Assembly (NCBI RefSeq): GCF_933775445.1
Contig: NC_065877.1
Location: 34,608,694-34,672,693, forward strand
Source of the DNA: Argentina anserina
Lineage: Eukaryota; Streptophyta; Magnoliopsida; Rosales; Rosaceae
DNA: 64,000 nucleotides
Direction: 5' to 3'
Position numbers and translations under genes: made by a program. Below are positions 12,931-24,560 of the stretch, piece by piece (position 1 is the stretch's first letter; the number at the start of each line of letters is the position of its first letter). Below the pieces are notes generated by a model. It did not search any database and was not told the DNA's origin. It worked only from the letters and a program-made list of their open reading frames with translations.

Positions 12931-14254
12931 AGTCCATTCCAACTTGCAAATTAATCCTGATCTTCAAACTAGCTAATGAATTGCTACAAGTTGAACTGTA
13001 ATGTGCAATTTATCAGCAGTAAAGAGGAGTCTAATTGAGTGAAAATGTAACTAATCTTGTATCAAAAGAATTTCTGCAATATATATTATGAGTAATTCGA
13101 CCAACTTTTGCAATCGAGGAGTCATTTTCAAATATAAATGGAGTGTTGATTTCCATACACCATATGTTCAAGTACAAGCTAAGCAATCGTCTGTACATTT
13201 AACTTACAATAAGAGAGATATTTTATTTTTTTAACTATTACTGGAGATTACAAAACTACACTTAAACTTGTACAGTAACTTGTATAAAAGCTACCAATTA
13301 ACTTTCTTTCGATCATGTTATAACAATCCCGTACTTGTATTTTTTAACTGTATATATCTCATGTGGATATAAAAATACGTGTCATGACAAAGAAGAACTA
13401 CAAGTTTGTATAACGAAGACATTTTGAAGACACAGAAATCAAATCTTTGATTTGGTATTGCATTAATTATATAAAGGGAAAAATGGAAAAAGAAGCAACT
13501 TGCGATCGAGGTCACCTGAATTATCATGCATGCCTTAGTTTGTTGTTGGGAAATAGTTCCTACCTTGAACTATGATATTAAAGCACATGATTTGATATAG
13601 ATAGCATAATTTGATGATCAATGATCATTAGCACAAAGTTGTTGAGTTGTTGAGTTAGAACAATCGAATCAGCAGCGGATGATCATTGTCTCGTCGGTCT
13701 AGCCATGAAGAAATTTGTTAGAGTACGTACTAGTCTTTTGGAAGAAGCATACATAACAATTAATTTTTTATTTGTATTTCAGACAAAAGAAAATTAATAG
13801 TTGATTAGCGAATGATTTATTTCACTAATTTGATGAGTCGCTTTAGTCTGCTATATGTATGTGGGCTTGCAACCTTGTTGCGACTCCATGATCTATAATT
13901 TGGTATATGGGCCCGATTCTAGGTTCATAAGTGCTTTCGTGGCCATTTTACTTTTAGTATAGACTATAGACAAGACCAGGTGCGCTGTAGCCCGTGAGCC
14001 CAATATTCTATCGGAAATTAGATCAGTATCTACTCTTTAACTTAATTCTCAGCCATCTTCACGGCAACAAGAGTTTATGGTCTCTTGACCAAAAAACAAA
14101 GTGTGTTTATGGTCTATTGATATATGCTGTGCATATATATGTGGCTGATAATAGCGGCCACATGATATTAAATTGCATAGCATACACCGATATACGATAT
14201 AATAATATACGTCTTTATTATGTAATTGCGCCAATCTTAAAAAGTAACTAATAC
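12931..14254. other. Intergenic, nothing recognised
   Basis: AT-rich, short open frames only; no splice-supported exon, RNA gene or clear repeat. Confidence 0.5.
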
Positions 14255-16030
14255 ATTTTTTTTCATTTAAGTTCAGTTTTTTTATACGAAAAGAAATTAC
14301 ATTAACTTAAACGGAAGCCTCTCGGACATCCGGCACTTACAATGTCAAATAAAAACGCATTACGCGCTTCACTTGGAACAAAGTCGTTCCAAGTTACATC
14401 ATTAGTATAACTATGACCTACACAAGCAATTAGGGGTGGGCACGGGACGGGATGGGACGGGACGGGGCTCATCCCACGTCCCGTCCCACTCTTTTGAATC
14501 GGGACGGGATCGGGACGAGACGAGGGTTTTTAAGAATGCATTCCACTCGGGATTAATCCCGGTTGGGACGGGACGGGATCGGGACGGGACGGGACAAATC
14601 CCACCTTCCTATGAAGTTAAATAAAAACCTATATTTTTACTTTTTCATTAACAAAGTAACATTTAATAATGAATTTTTAACAAAAAATGCATATTATGTT
14701 CAAAATATTATAATTTACCATTATTATTTGAGTTGATAGAATTTTGGAGTTATTAAGAACATAAATTAGTTTCATTTTCATACAAATATATAAGAATTTT
14801 TAAGTTTTCATTAAAGGTAGGACGGGACGGGACGAAGCGGGATATAAATTATTCGTCCCACGTCTCATCCCACTATTATGAAACGGGACGGGATCGGGAT
14901 TTCCGTTTTTTATGCCCACCCCTACAAGCAATATCATCGGCCACAAAATTTGCTTCTCTTAGAACATACTTAAACACAACCACCTCAAAATCATTTGCAA
15001 ATGGTCTTGATATCTTGGATTAGGCTGCGTAATCTCCAAGGGATCTTGACATTCCCATTTACAGCCCCAATCACCAACTTTGAATCACCCTTTACCTCAA
15101 TGTGTCTAAATCCTCTATCTCTTGCCAACAAAAGGCTATCTCTGAGGGCTGAGGCTTCGGGCACCGGAACAAAAGCATCTCCTATCTTCCTTGCTGATGA
15201 GAATAGTGGTCTTGAGTTGTGGTCTCTGAATACAAAACCACTACTAGCGGAGTTACCAATAACTGAACCATCAAAATTGATTTTAACATTGCCAGTATCA
15301 TGTGGACTCCACATGATTGTGGAATAAGTGTTTTGAATGTCCAACCTGCTTTACAAGCAAAATTACTGTTTTGCAAAAAAAAAAACAACCATTAAGATAA
15401 GCAGTTGTGACAACCCCAATTGGGCTCACTATTTTTCATTGAAAATAACTTCATTTGTTGCTTTCTAAATCTGCCAACAAGTAGTAATAATTTTTTTCAA
15501 AAAAAATAGCAGTTTGTCAATGAACAAACTTTTGAAAACATGGATATAGCCGTTGGACCAATCCATACTCGTATCAAAATTCAGATGTTCTCCAGACCTT
15601 AGATGCACAATCACATCCACCAAAAAAGGTGGTCAACTGTTTCATTATCTGAATCACACAGCGGACAAGAATTGTAATCAATAACACCAAATCTAGAGAG
15701 TCTATGTATAGTTTTTAATCTTTTTATGAGAAGTAACCAACCAAAGATTTTTGTTTTAGGTTGGATATTTGATTTCCAGAGTTTCTTTATCAAGTCAATC
15801 TGATCATGTTTAGTATTATCATTAATTTGTAACCAAGTTGTAGATTTAATAGTAAACATGCCTGAAGGAGAAGGACCCCAAACAAAACAATCATCCTGAT
15901 CACTAGAAGGAATAGGCACTCCCAGGATTTGATTAACTATATTTTGGTCAAAATAAACCAAAAGTTTATTATAGAAGGATTTGATGTTAACCGTGTCATG
16001 CGCGATTGCACCGTGTTGAACAATAATTCA
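14255..16030 (-). pseudogene. 5'-truncated LINE-type retrotransposon (zf-RVT and RNase H remnants), interrupted by a hAT MITE
   Basis: Minus-strand remains of the 3' end of a plant non-LTR retrotransposon. At 16020-15611 a frame carries the reverse-transcriptase zinc-binding domain: WKSNIQPKTKIFGW, then CPLCDSDNETVDHLF. After a stretch with stops, 15344-14991 carries RNase H: INFDGS with the first catalytic Asp, PEASALRDSLLLA with the Glu, and VKGDSKL with the next Asp. A frameshift near 15000 moves to another frame that continues to FKYVLREANFVADDIA, the last Asp motif. There a hAT MITE (14431-14924) splits the frame, and the coding remnant resumes at 14422 and runs to about 14300. An A-rich stretch on the minus strand at about 14255-14265 may be the poly(A) tail. 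Reverse transcriptase and endonuclease are missing, so it is dead. Confidence 0.82.
14431..14924. mobile_element. Non-autonomous hAT element (MITE), 494 bp, with perfect 8-bp duplication
   Basis: The ends are perfect inverted repeats, TAGGGGTGGGCA and TGCCCACCCCTA, typical of hAT elements. Both sides carry the 8-bp duplication caagcaat (14423-14430 and 14925-14932), the hAT signature length. Each end has a subterminal block of about 75 bp (about 14441-14515 and 14818-14900) rich in gggacgggac with a matching gtcccgtccc, so each can fold on itself. The two blocks are in direct orientation. The middle is AT-rich and codes for nothing. Intact termini and an identical duplication suggest a fairly recent insertion. 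Confidence 0.93.
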
Positions 16031-17560
16031 CCCTAGCTACCTGATTGATCAACGTACACAACTTATATAATATAATATATCCTTTATATATATACCTTAT
16101 CGTCCTTCATCTTTGTCAGAGCTTTTCAGTTTCCAAATTCAAATGAACATGATCGAAGGAATGAGAGCGAAACGTAGTTCAATGCATTTAACCTGTGCAA
16201 AAGAACAAAGGCCCGAATGCTTCTACACTACTGATTGACTTTATTTTACGTGGTGCCTGCTGCTGAGACGAATAGATCAAAAGAGTTCTTAACTTTTACC
16301 AAATAAGGCAAACTTTCAGTCCTCGTTGACCATATCAGGAACAAAGAAAGCTAGCTAAGCAAGAATAAGAGAGCTCCACTCCGACCTCTAGCTTCAACCT
16401 TTATTGAAACATGAAAAAACTAAGTAGTACATAATTCTGTAACAATAATAGAATGCAAGAAACTAGGGGCAGTTTGCCAGCTGGAAACTTCCTCACCTCT
16501 AGCTTCTACCTTATCCGGAACATAAGTAAATGCATGTACACTATTTTCATCCTGGATTTTATCCACTCATGATTACACTCGACACACATTTGACAAACTT
16601 TATCATCCTAAAATTATATATATCATGAGCGTAACTTATTGTGATCACCTTGATTTCCTCCTTTCATATGCAGCACTGAGTTGTTATGGATACACCGGCC
16701 TGCAGCTACCTTTACGTGTTGTTAAATGTTACAATCCTATCAAGTATCAACAAACTGATCTATACATGCACGCATGACTAACATATCATATTTCCTTTTT
16801 AAGAATTCATATAACAATATTCTTGGTAACTAAAATATTGATAGACGCATTGCGCTAGCTAGCTATATATAGTAAGTAATTAAATCAAATATGCATTCGT
16901 CAATATATATATATAGGGAGAATAAAAGTAGGTTTAACGTATAAGTACCCGGTGAAAGATTTGAAAAGACTGACGACTAAGAATGTCATTACGTCAATCA
17001 TGTCATATTGTCATATACAAACTTTTTTTATCAAAAAAAAAAAACTTCATGAATACAGAATTATTGTTCGACCTCACCAAAGAAAACGACGATACCGGCT
17101 TCTCTATCTCATAAGCGTAGTAGAAGACAGTAACAGTATAATTAAAGATCGATAACTCCAGAAGACAGACCTCATAAGTACATGTTTTGTAGCTTAGATG
17201 GGCGAGTTTAGATCTCACACTGCAGTTCTTTCATATTCATAAAGTGATCGATCATACCATATTTTTAACAAAGAAACATGTTAGATACATTGATACGTTT
17301 GGAGACAAATCTGTACTAATTAGTCATATAATCACAATTAAGTGATTCCAAACTATACTATTATACGCAATTACAAACTAGCTAGGAGATAAGGATTATG
17401 CTCCTTGTTTCTTGTGGTCATCCAACTTCCAATTTCTATCTCAAGCAAACAGACGATCCATACTCAAAACTCATTCTCTCGATCACACGCAGTGATGAAA
17501 CAATCGTGAGCGCATAACCCAGCTCCCTGCAAAACTCCAACTCTTTCGCGCCAACATGCC
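16031..17560. other. Intergenic, nothing recognised
   Basis: AT-rich sequence with no supported exon. Short open frames at 16952-17218 overlap on both strands and show no family resemblance. Confidence 0.5.
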
Positions 17561-17860
17561 ACCTGGTCAATTATGAGCGGCCACTTAAGACGGGCCTGGC
17601 ACCAGAATGACCTAGCGTGGTTCTCCGCCTGCCACGTGAACGATGGAGATGACGCATTGTGGGCCCACACGTTGTTATCTACTTCCCTGGTTTTGCACGG
17701 GCAAGCCTGACCCCAATCCGAGTGTAATCTCTCTGTCGAGCGTTCGCACTTATATTTCGAGAGAAAGGGAGAGTGGCTTTCGTCGGTTTCTAGCTAATCA
17801 GTAATGGTCATAAACCCTAAAACCCTTCATTTCCATTTCAAGAGCAATGCCTGATCTTAT
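17560..17860 (+). promoter_or_regulatory. Promoter-like cluster without an evident coding gene
   Basis: Within 200 bp, in a region less AT-rich than its surroundings, are a G-box CACGTG (17633-17638), a TCP/site II palindrome gtgggcccac (17659-17668), a TATA-like cttatattt (about 17748), and a telo-box aaaccctaa (17812-17820) where a 5' UTR would lie. G-box, site II and telo-box together, in that order, are typical of plant promoters for growth-related genes. Downstream only two tiny frames follow (ATG at about 17804, 16 codons; ATG at about 17846, 12 codons). It may drive a non-coding RNA or be the relic of a lost gene. Confidence 0.4.
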
Positions 17861-20587
17861 CTATAATCCCTTCTTCACCGATTAATTTAGTATATATGTA
17901 ACTATTGAACATAAAATAGATAACAGTCCAAACATGATGGAATCAGATTCATGAGTCGGAAGTACGCGTATAAAAGGAATGTGTGTATATGTATTATAAT
18001 AATATAATTAGTCGTGCGAATCATAAACTCATAATACATCTTATTTTACGCTTATAGATACCGTATATCCATGTATTTCGGAAGATCAATTTCTTGCCCT
18101 TCATATTTGATAGTGAAAAAGGCCATATGGTACGTACGATGGTTTACGGTGTGAGAGTTTGGATGAATGAGCTAGCTTTTGACTTATGAGCATATATATT
18201 AATTCCTTTACTGTTCATGATACTTCATAGTCACATAGGCCAAGGCCAAGTGGGTGAATAATATATTGGAGTATACGTTCGTTTGTTTGACGTAACTCAA
18301 CAACTAACGATATATGTGATGAAACAGTAAGGGACGAACTAGCACTGTTGTTAGGATACCGAAATTCATGGTTTCATACCAAGGGTGAGGTATTACGTCT
18401 ACATACATATATACTTCCAAAATATGAATTATATACGCAATGAACTTTTGTCTCTTTCTGCAGTTCCAGACAAGACTAACTTAAATGGAAGAGCGAGATC
18501 AGAAAAGTTCAGAAAATATTAAATTCCCATATTCGAGAAATGGCATGGATTATTTCGTGCAGGGCTTGCAATTAGGAATAGGGTTCCGATATAATCAGGT
18601 CCAGCCAGTTTGGAGAACTAACTAAAACATATATGAACCTGCAAACTTGTATTGTACAACTCGATCTGTACGAACTGTATATGCTAGCGTTATTATTCAG
18701 AAATTCATTCTGGTTTTGGGAGAAGCCGAGAAGTTTTGTACATTAGGTTTAGAACATGCATGGGTAAGCAAATTACCTTGTTAATTGATATTAATACATA
18801 TATAATCATGCATAACACCTGATTTGATATGTAAATTATATATAAAACTAGATATGACATATGGATTCTTCCGGGTGACAAATGACAACAGTAGAACATG
18901 GTGTCATATTACAAAGAAACCGTTATGTCTTATGTCATTTCCTCCATAATGGGACCTTTAAGTTTCTGAGAAAGTGTTCACCAATTTGATCAACTATAGT
19001 TGTGTTCAAGGCAAGGTCATACACGGTAGTGCGGGGAGGTGGAGCAATATATATGTGGTGTCTGCGTTTATACGTATTGCCTGAATTCAAGACTTTAGAT
19101 GCAATTAAGTATATACATAACTTCCGCTATGATCTATATAAAAACACAATTGTCATGCTTAGCACATTCATCGCTAATAGTGTCTTCGAAACAAAGCGGA
19201 CTCGGATCTGGATTTAAGATATGGATCGTATGTGGATTCAGATATGGGGACCAATTGAGGTGGAAATAAGAGGCTGAATGTCAGAATGTGAACTCCGGTC
19301 CCATACATGTTTTTGAATCCCACCGATGGTGATTGAAATTTGAATCACACCAATGTATTCTTATAGCTAAAGGTGATGAAGCAATTTGACATGATCTAAC
19401 GTCACAATTAAACTAATCCCGAATTTGTGAAACTTTTTGTTACATATATCATGTTGTCATGTTGGAGATAAAAAAAAAGGACAAATAAAATTGTAAACTA
19501 CAAAAAATTCTATCTAATTATGCCGATGTTTTTTTTGTGTGATTTAAACCCAACACATTATGGATGGTTAAATAAGGATTATATTTGTTCAAAAATGGAT
19601 CTCAGACCACATCTTTAAATGTTTCTAAATATCAAGAAATTGGTAAAGGTATGGATCTAATTCGAGACACTTTCTATGTGTTGTATGGTTTGTTGTTCTT
19701 TAGCGATGCTTCATGTTTTTCTTAAGATAAATGATATATACTCGTTGTCACGTTTAGTGATACATTTGTTTATCTTACCGTGAGAGATGAATATTCATCG
19801 CCACATTTAATTCAGTATACGAGAATGATTTATGTAAAATGGTGTATTAGATACGTTTGACACTTTTTCAAATAACCCAAGAAATCCGCCATATATCAAT
19901 TTTTTTTTTGCTTTTGAACATTTATCAACAATATAACTACTGAACATTAATAATTCAATCTCAGTACATGGATATGATCTAGTACACTTTTAATGTTGTG
20001 TATCACCATTATCTGTTTAGTAATGTAACACGTTTCTCAGATGAAATATATCCGAGTTAATTTGTTCAATGATACTAATTTACGTTATTTTAACGTGAAA
20101 GAGTGAGCATATATTATATCTGTTATCCAAAATGAAAACAAGGGAAAATTAGCTTATCGATCAGCACTTTGCTTTGTTTAAAGTTCACATTTTTCATGGT
20201 TTCCTTCTTTTGGCTGCTGAATTAAGGCTTTCTATGGCATGTACGGCATGTAGAATTATCGGTTGGTGACCTAACGACTGAACTTGAAGAGAAACAACAC
20301 AAATCATATATGTCACCTTTGCCACAGTATAACAAATCTACCAAATCACAAGAATTATCAAACCAATAACGAATTGAGTTTACACTACTAACACAAGATT
20401 ACATTCCATTAAGACTTTTTTCTTTTCAAGTAAATCAACTTGTCTTTTTTTGTTTTTTTTCAAATACATGGACTAATTTCCCTGGTGCTTCTATAACTCC
20501 ACGAGGACGATCTAATCTATACAAGTACACAAATAGTAAATGATATTAGATTATCCCACAAAATCTTCAACCTTCACATCTCTGAGT
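17861..20587. other. Intergenic, nothing recognised; includes the 3' flank of the NAC gene
   Basis: AT-rich, with frequent stops on both strands. No splice-supported exon or clear mobile element was seen. Confidence 0.5.
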
Positions 20588-21823
20588 TCAGTAATTCCAG
20601 ATGGAATCAAAGTCCATTGGAGCAGCTGAGTATGACGGAACATCTTGACCCCCCAAATAATTTGATGAACTGCGCTTCATGCTTGGAGCTTGTGGCTCAG
20701 TCAGCAACCTCATAATAGACTGGTCTTGCGAAAAACCAGAATCGGGGTACTGCATATTTCCGGTGTTTGGTGCAATTTGGTTGGAGAAGTAAGAGTTCTG
20801 GACCGAGGACTTGAATGGAAATGAGGTTGAAGAAGCTAACGGATGACTGCTGTTGCTGCTGCCGATGCTGTTGTCGTTGTTGTTGTTGTTATTGTTGTTG
20901 TTGTTGTTGTTGAAGCTGTCGATAATGTCATCCTGGGTTTTCTGATCCTCCATTGGATCGGAGAAGCAGGACACATGCGATGTTTCGCCAACGGTGGTGG
21001 TTCTTGTGTCACTGTTGTTGTAGGGTGGAGAATCCATTAATGGTGGCAGAAAAGAAGGGTGGAATTCATTTCCAAAAGGGCTCTCCCTCACCAACCCCGA
21101 AATATGAGTTCTCTTCCCATCACTACACTTTTGGAAAATTCTGCAAATCACCCACTCATTCTGAAAACAAAACAAAACCAAAAGAGATCAGAAAAATATA
21201 CGAAACAGAGGAAAACAGGGGAATAAACGAAGATGAAAGTTCCTACCTTGGCTGTTTTGGGGAGATTATATGGAGAGTATTTGCCTTCCAATCTGTATTC
21301 ATGCATGACCCAGTTGGTCTTTTCACCCTTTGGAGCCCTTCCTTTGTAGAAAACAAGAGTCTTCTTCATTCCAACAAGGGCTTTGGCCTTGTAAATCTCC
21401 TTGTCTTTGCCTGTGGCTTTCCAGTACCCAGCTTCAGTCGCCCGGTTAGTTCTCAAACCAGTTGGGTATTTTCTGTCCCTCACACAGAAAAAGTACCATT
21501 CCTTTTCACCCATTTTAGCCCTCCCTTCATAGCACAATCACAGAACACAGTCAGAAAAAAAAAACATCACAAATAAATCCCAAATTGAAAACAGAGGAAA
21601 ACAGAGACAAATGGTTTCTTGGTTTTGAAGACTCACATGGCAAATCCCAAGGCTCACACTTGTTCAAATCCACCTCTCCAATAGCTCTCGCAGAGAAGCC
21701 ACTGTTGATAACCTTCGGGGAGAGGTATTGGCTTATGAGTTCTTCATCTGTCGGGTGAAATCGGAATCCAGGAGGCAACTCCATCGGCTCATCTCCCTTG
21801 ATAAACGCAGACACGTTTTCCAT
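20588..21823 (-). CDS. NAC-domain transcription factor, NAC100/CUC-like, miR164-regulated type
   Basis: Three minus-strand exons, 21823-21637, 21524-21247 and 21160-20588, join to 345 residues. Phases are 1 and 0, the classic NAC intron layout. The NAC domain spans about residues 15-170, with subdomains in order: [89 protein letters not shown] and [11 protein letters not shown]. The tail is Ser/Asn-rich, with an uninterrupted run of about 12 Asn coded by a TTG-type repeat on the + strand, and ends DFDSIWNY. The residues SHVSCFSD are encoded by a miR164 site (20959-20979), which places the gene in the CUC/NAC1/NAC100/ORE1 clade; domain wording is closest to NAC100/NAC080. Members act in the nucleus on organ boundaries, lateral organs or senescence. 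The exact orthologue is not settled. Confidence 0.96.
20959..20979 (-). promoter_or_regulatory. miR164 target site in NAC exon 3
   Basis: The mRNA reads CGCAUGUGUCCUGCUUCUCCG. Against miR164 (UGGAGAAGCAGGGCACGUGCA), only G:U wobbles at miRNA positions 1, 13 and 17 and one mismatch at position 21 remain. Positions 2-12, including the cleavage site at 10-11, pair perfectly. The site is at the usual place in the tail, coding HVSCFS. Cleavage is inferred from the pairing and the family. Confidence 0.9.
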
Positions 21824-22139
21824 TTCTTCTGCTCGACACTCAATAGCTGTTAGCCTAAGAAAATTTGATGAATCTGAAATCTCTAAATCTCAAGATCAAC
21901 ACAGAAAACCAAGCAAATCCTGTGAAACTAGAAACTGCAAAGGGTTCAATTCTAACGAAGACTATATATGCAGAGACCTATATATCAACGATACAAGGCT
22001 ACAAGCTCTTGGGATTTTGTCAGATAAGGTAAGCTATAGAGCTATTCTATTACAAGAAGAAGAGAGAAAAACTATGAACTGAGATATTGAAAGGGGTTTG
22101 TTGAAGAAAAAAAATTTGGGTAGAGAGGTAGAGAACCAC

Positions 22140-22147
22140 CTTATATA
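22140..22147 (-). promoter_or_regulatory. TATA box of the NAC gene
   Basis: Reads tatataag on the minus strand, 317 bp upstream of the start codon. This implies a 5' UTR of about 285 bases. Confidence 0.5.
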
Positions 22148-22149
22148 CT

Positions 22150-24524
22150 GATTTTGTGAGAGAAAAAGAAGCGTGGGCTTTAAGGCAACTTGGTGGATAG
22201 TTTCAAAATTTCAGCTCTCCCCTTTTAACTTTTCTGTAATTAGTTCCATTTTAATTGACCACGATGAGCTAGCAATGGACAATTGTTATGAACTCTTCTT
22301 TTGAAATCCAGATTAAGAACAGATTAAGCAAAGAAACAAAAACCTCTTTCTCTAATCCAGATTAATTTGATATTAATACTTCTATCCTAGTACCTGTAGT
22401 TTAGCTTTTTTTCATCTGTAAAGAGAGATTTTGCTATCTAGGTACAATTACTTCTGTTTAACCAAAGTCATCAAAAACGGAATTGCTGAAAATGTGTGAT
22501 AAAGTATTGATCACTAAATAAAATAATTATGCTAGATGATAAAATAATTTGCAAATGGTTGATGATCTTCTAGTATTTCTTTCTCGAGCGTTATATTAAA
22601 CCGATCATGACGGTTAAGTTTGAAATTGTAAACTAAAACAAGGTAAAATATACCTTCTCAGTATTTTGGCACACACATCAAACAATCTTATCATCAAGTT
22701 TGGCTCGAACTCGACCTCGTCAAGGGGAGCCTTACGTAGCATTTAGGTCCATGCATAAAATGTCCCGAAAAACAAAAAAAATTAGAATACATATATTTAG
22801 CGTGTAATATCTTGTATGAACATAACAACAATATAGTCATTTTTATTATATCAGGAACTAAAAAAATACAAAAATAGTATATCAGCTCACAAGCTCTCAC
22901 TCACTACTAATTGGGTCCGCCTACACATCATTCCACAATTTGCCTAGGATGTAAATAAGTTTGAATGAAAAAGTCCTCGTGATATAATTAGTTGGAAATG
23001 ACCCAATTCTGCATTATATTAGTAGATTTTATTGATTCTTTAAGATATCAAACAGCTTAAAAGCTGCCTTTCCCATCTCAAAACTAACGATATCAACCAA
23101 ACCTCCAAAAGAGTCTTCTTCTATACTCGTTGAACTGATCCAATTGCCCTCACTCTCCAACATGTCGTCCACCTAATAGATTAGCTGTTTCATATATCAT
23201 CTCTAAGTTCTAGCACAAATCGATCGTTGCAACTTTCATTTCAAAGAAAAGAAAAAGCTAACCTTGCAGCTTACTATTATGCGTAGGGCTTGGTTTGTTA
23301 TACTAGTAGACAAACAAGACCATGCTACCATGCTATGTGTGACGACATTGTCCTTCTGCTCACTACTTCTTCATGCATGCGAGGTGTGAACCTCTTTCGA
23401 TCTCCCTTCTGGTATTATATATCTTACAGGTGTAGATCATGGTGATGATGCATGTGTCACAATTAGTATTACCCTTTCGGGTTATTCGATCCGGTAAGTC
23501 GATCATGGACTAAATACATGCGTGATTCATGAAATAGCTTTGCTGCAGAAACTTAAATTAGCCAAACAGACTCATAAGATACAGCTAGCTATGGTTAGCC
23601 CATACTAACCAAAAAGGAATAGCAGCACACCAGATATGCTCACCCCTAGTTCTATACATGTATTCAACGTACCTCATGATATAGTAATCTTTTTGGATAA
23701 GTTAGTGAGGCATCAAAATTTCCCACTGAACTTTCCGAACTTTTTTAGTAATTGTACGTGATCTTTTCCTCTTTGGCACCCATCAACGAATTAGCTTTTG
23801 ATAAGAACAAGAACTATTGTCCTAAAGCGATTAATTGTTGAATAAAATGGACTCTATGACCTGCCTAACATTGTTAATTGTACTCTGGTTTATGATTAAT
23901 ACTACTTAATGAGCATGGGTTCACGTAATGAAGATTAATAGGGCATCATGTATTTACGTGTTATGAGTAGGAATATTTCCTCGTTTAATTTGTCATGTGG
24001 TATAGTGGTACAAACCCTAGCTAAGGTCATGCAAATTATTAGTGAGTTGAACTAAAACAAAACTATTTCATTTCCAAATTACATATGAGAATAATAAACA
24101 CGCATTAGAGAATATTGGATACGTAGATAACTAGTAATAATGCACTAGTGTGTCCCTAGCTATAGCAAGTAATATTCCGTATGTTCCTTGTCAAAGTTTT
24201 TTATGAGTTATGGATGGATGCTATTCTGCTCTATGATTAGCTCTTGATTTGTAGAATGCTAGTAGTTAGCATATCTCTATCACCCATTTAATATACGAGT
24301 TCAAATGAATCAAATTTAAGCAGTTTTGTTCTTTCAACAAGTGATGATCAACTTGAAATTCAGCCATTTGTTTGTTAAATGACCGATAATTTTTTTTAAT
24401 ATAATCCTTAGGTAAAGTCAGTCATCTCATTTATAAACTAGTATATACTCGAACCCATGGTAAGTATATAATATGTATATTACGCGGATTAGACTCATTA
24501 GAGAATAGAAACCCACATTCTCAC

Positions 24525-24560
<36 letters not shown>

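Noticed and set aside
12646..12976. Overlapping GC-rich open frames that look coding
   Set aside because: They lie at the GC-rich end of an LTR-derived block, are open in several frames on both strands, and resemble no protein family.
20843..21576. Two + strand frames of 65 and 207 codons
   Set aside because: Antisense shadows of NAC exons 2-3; the Val-rich run is the complement of the Asn repeat.
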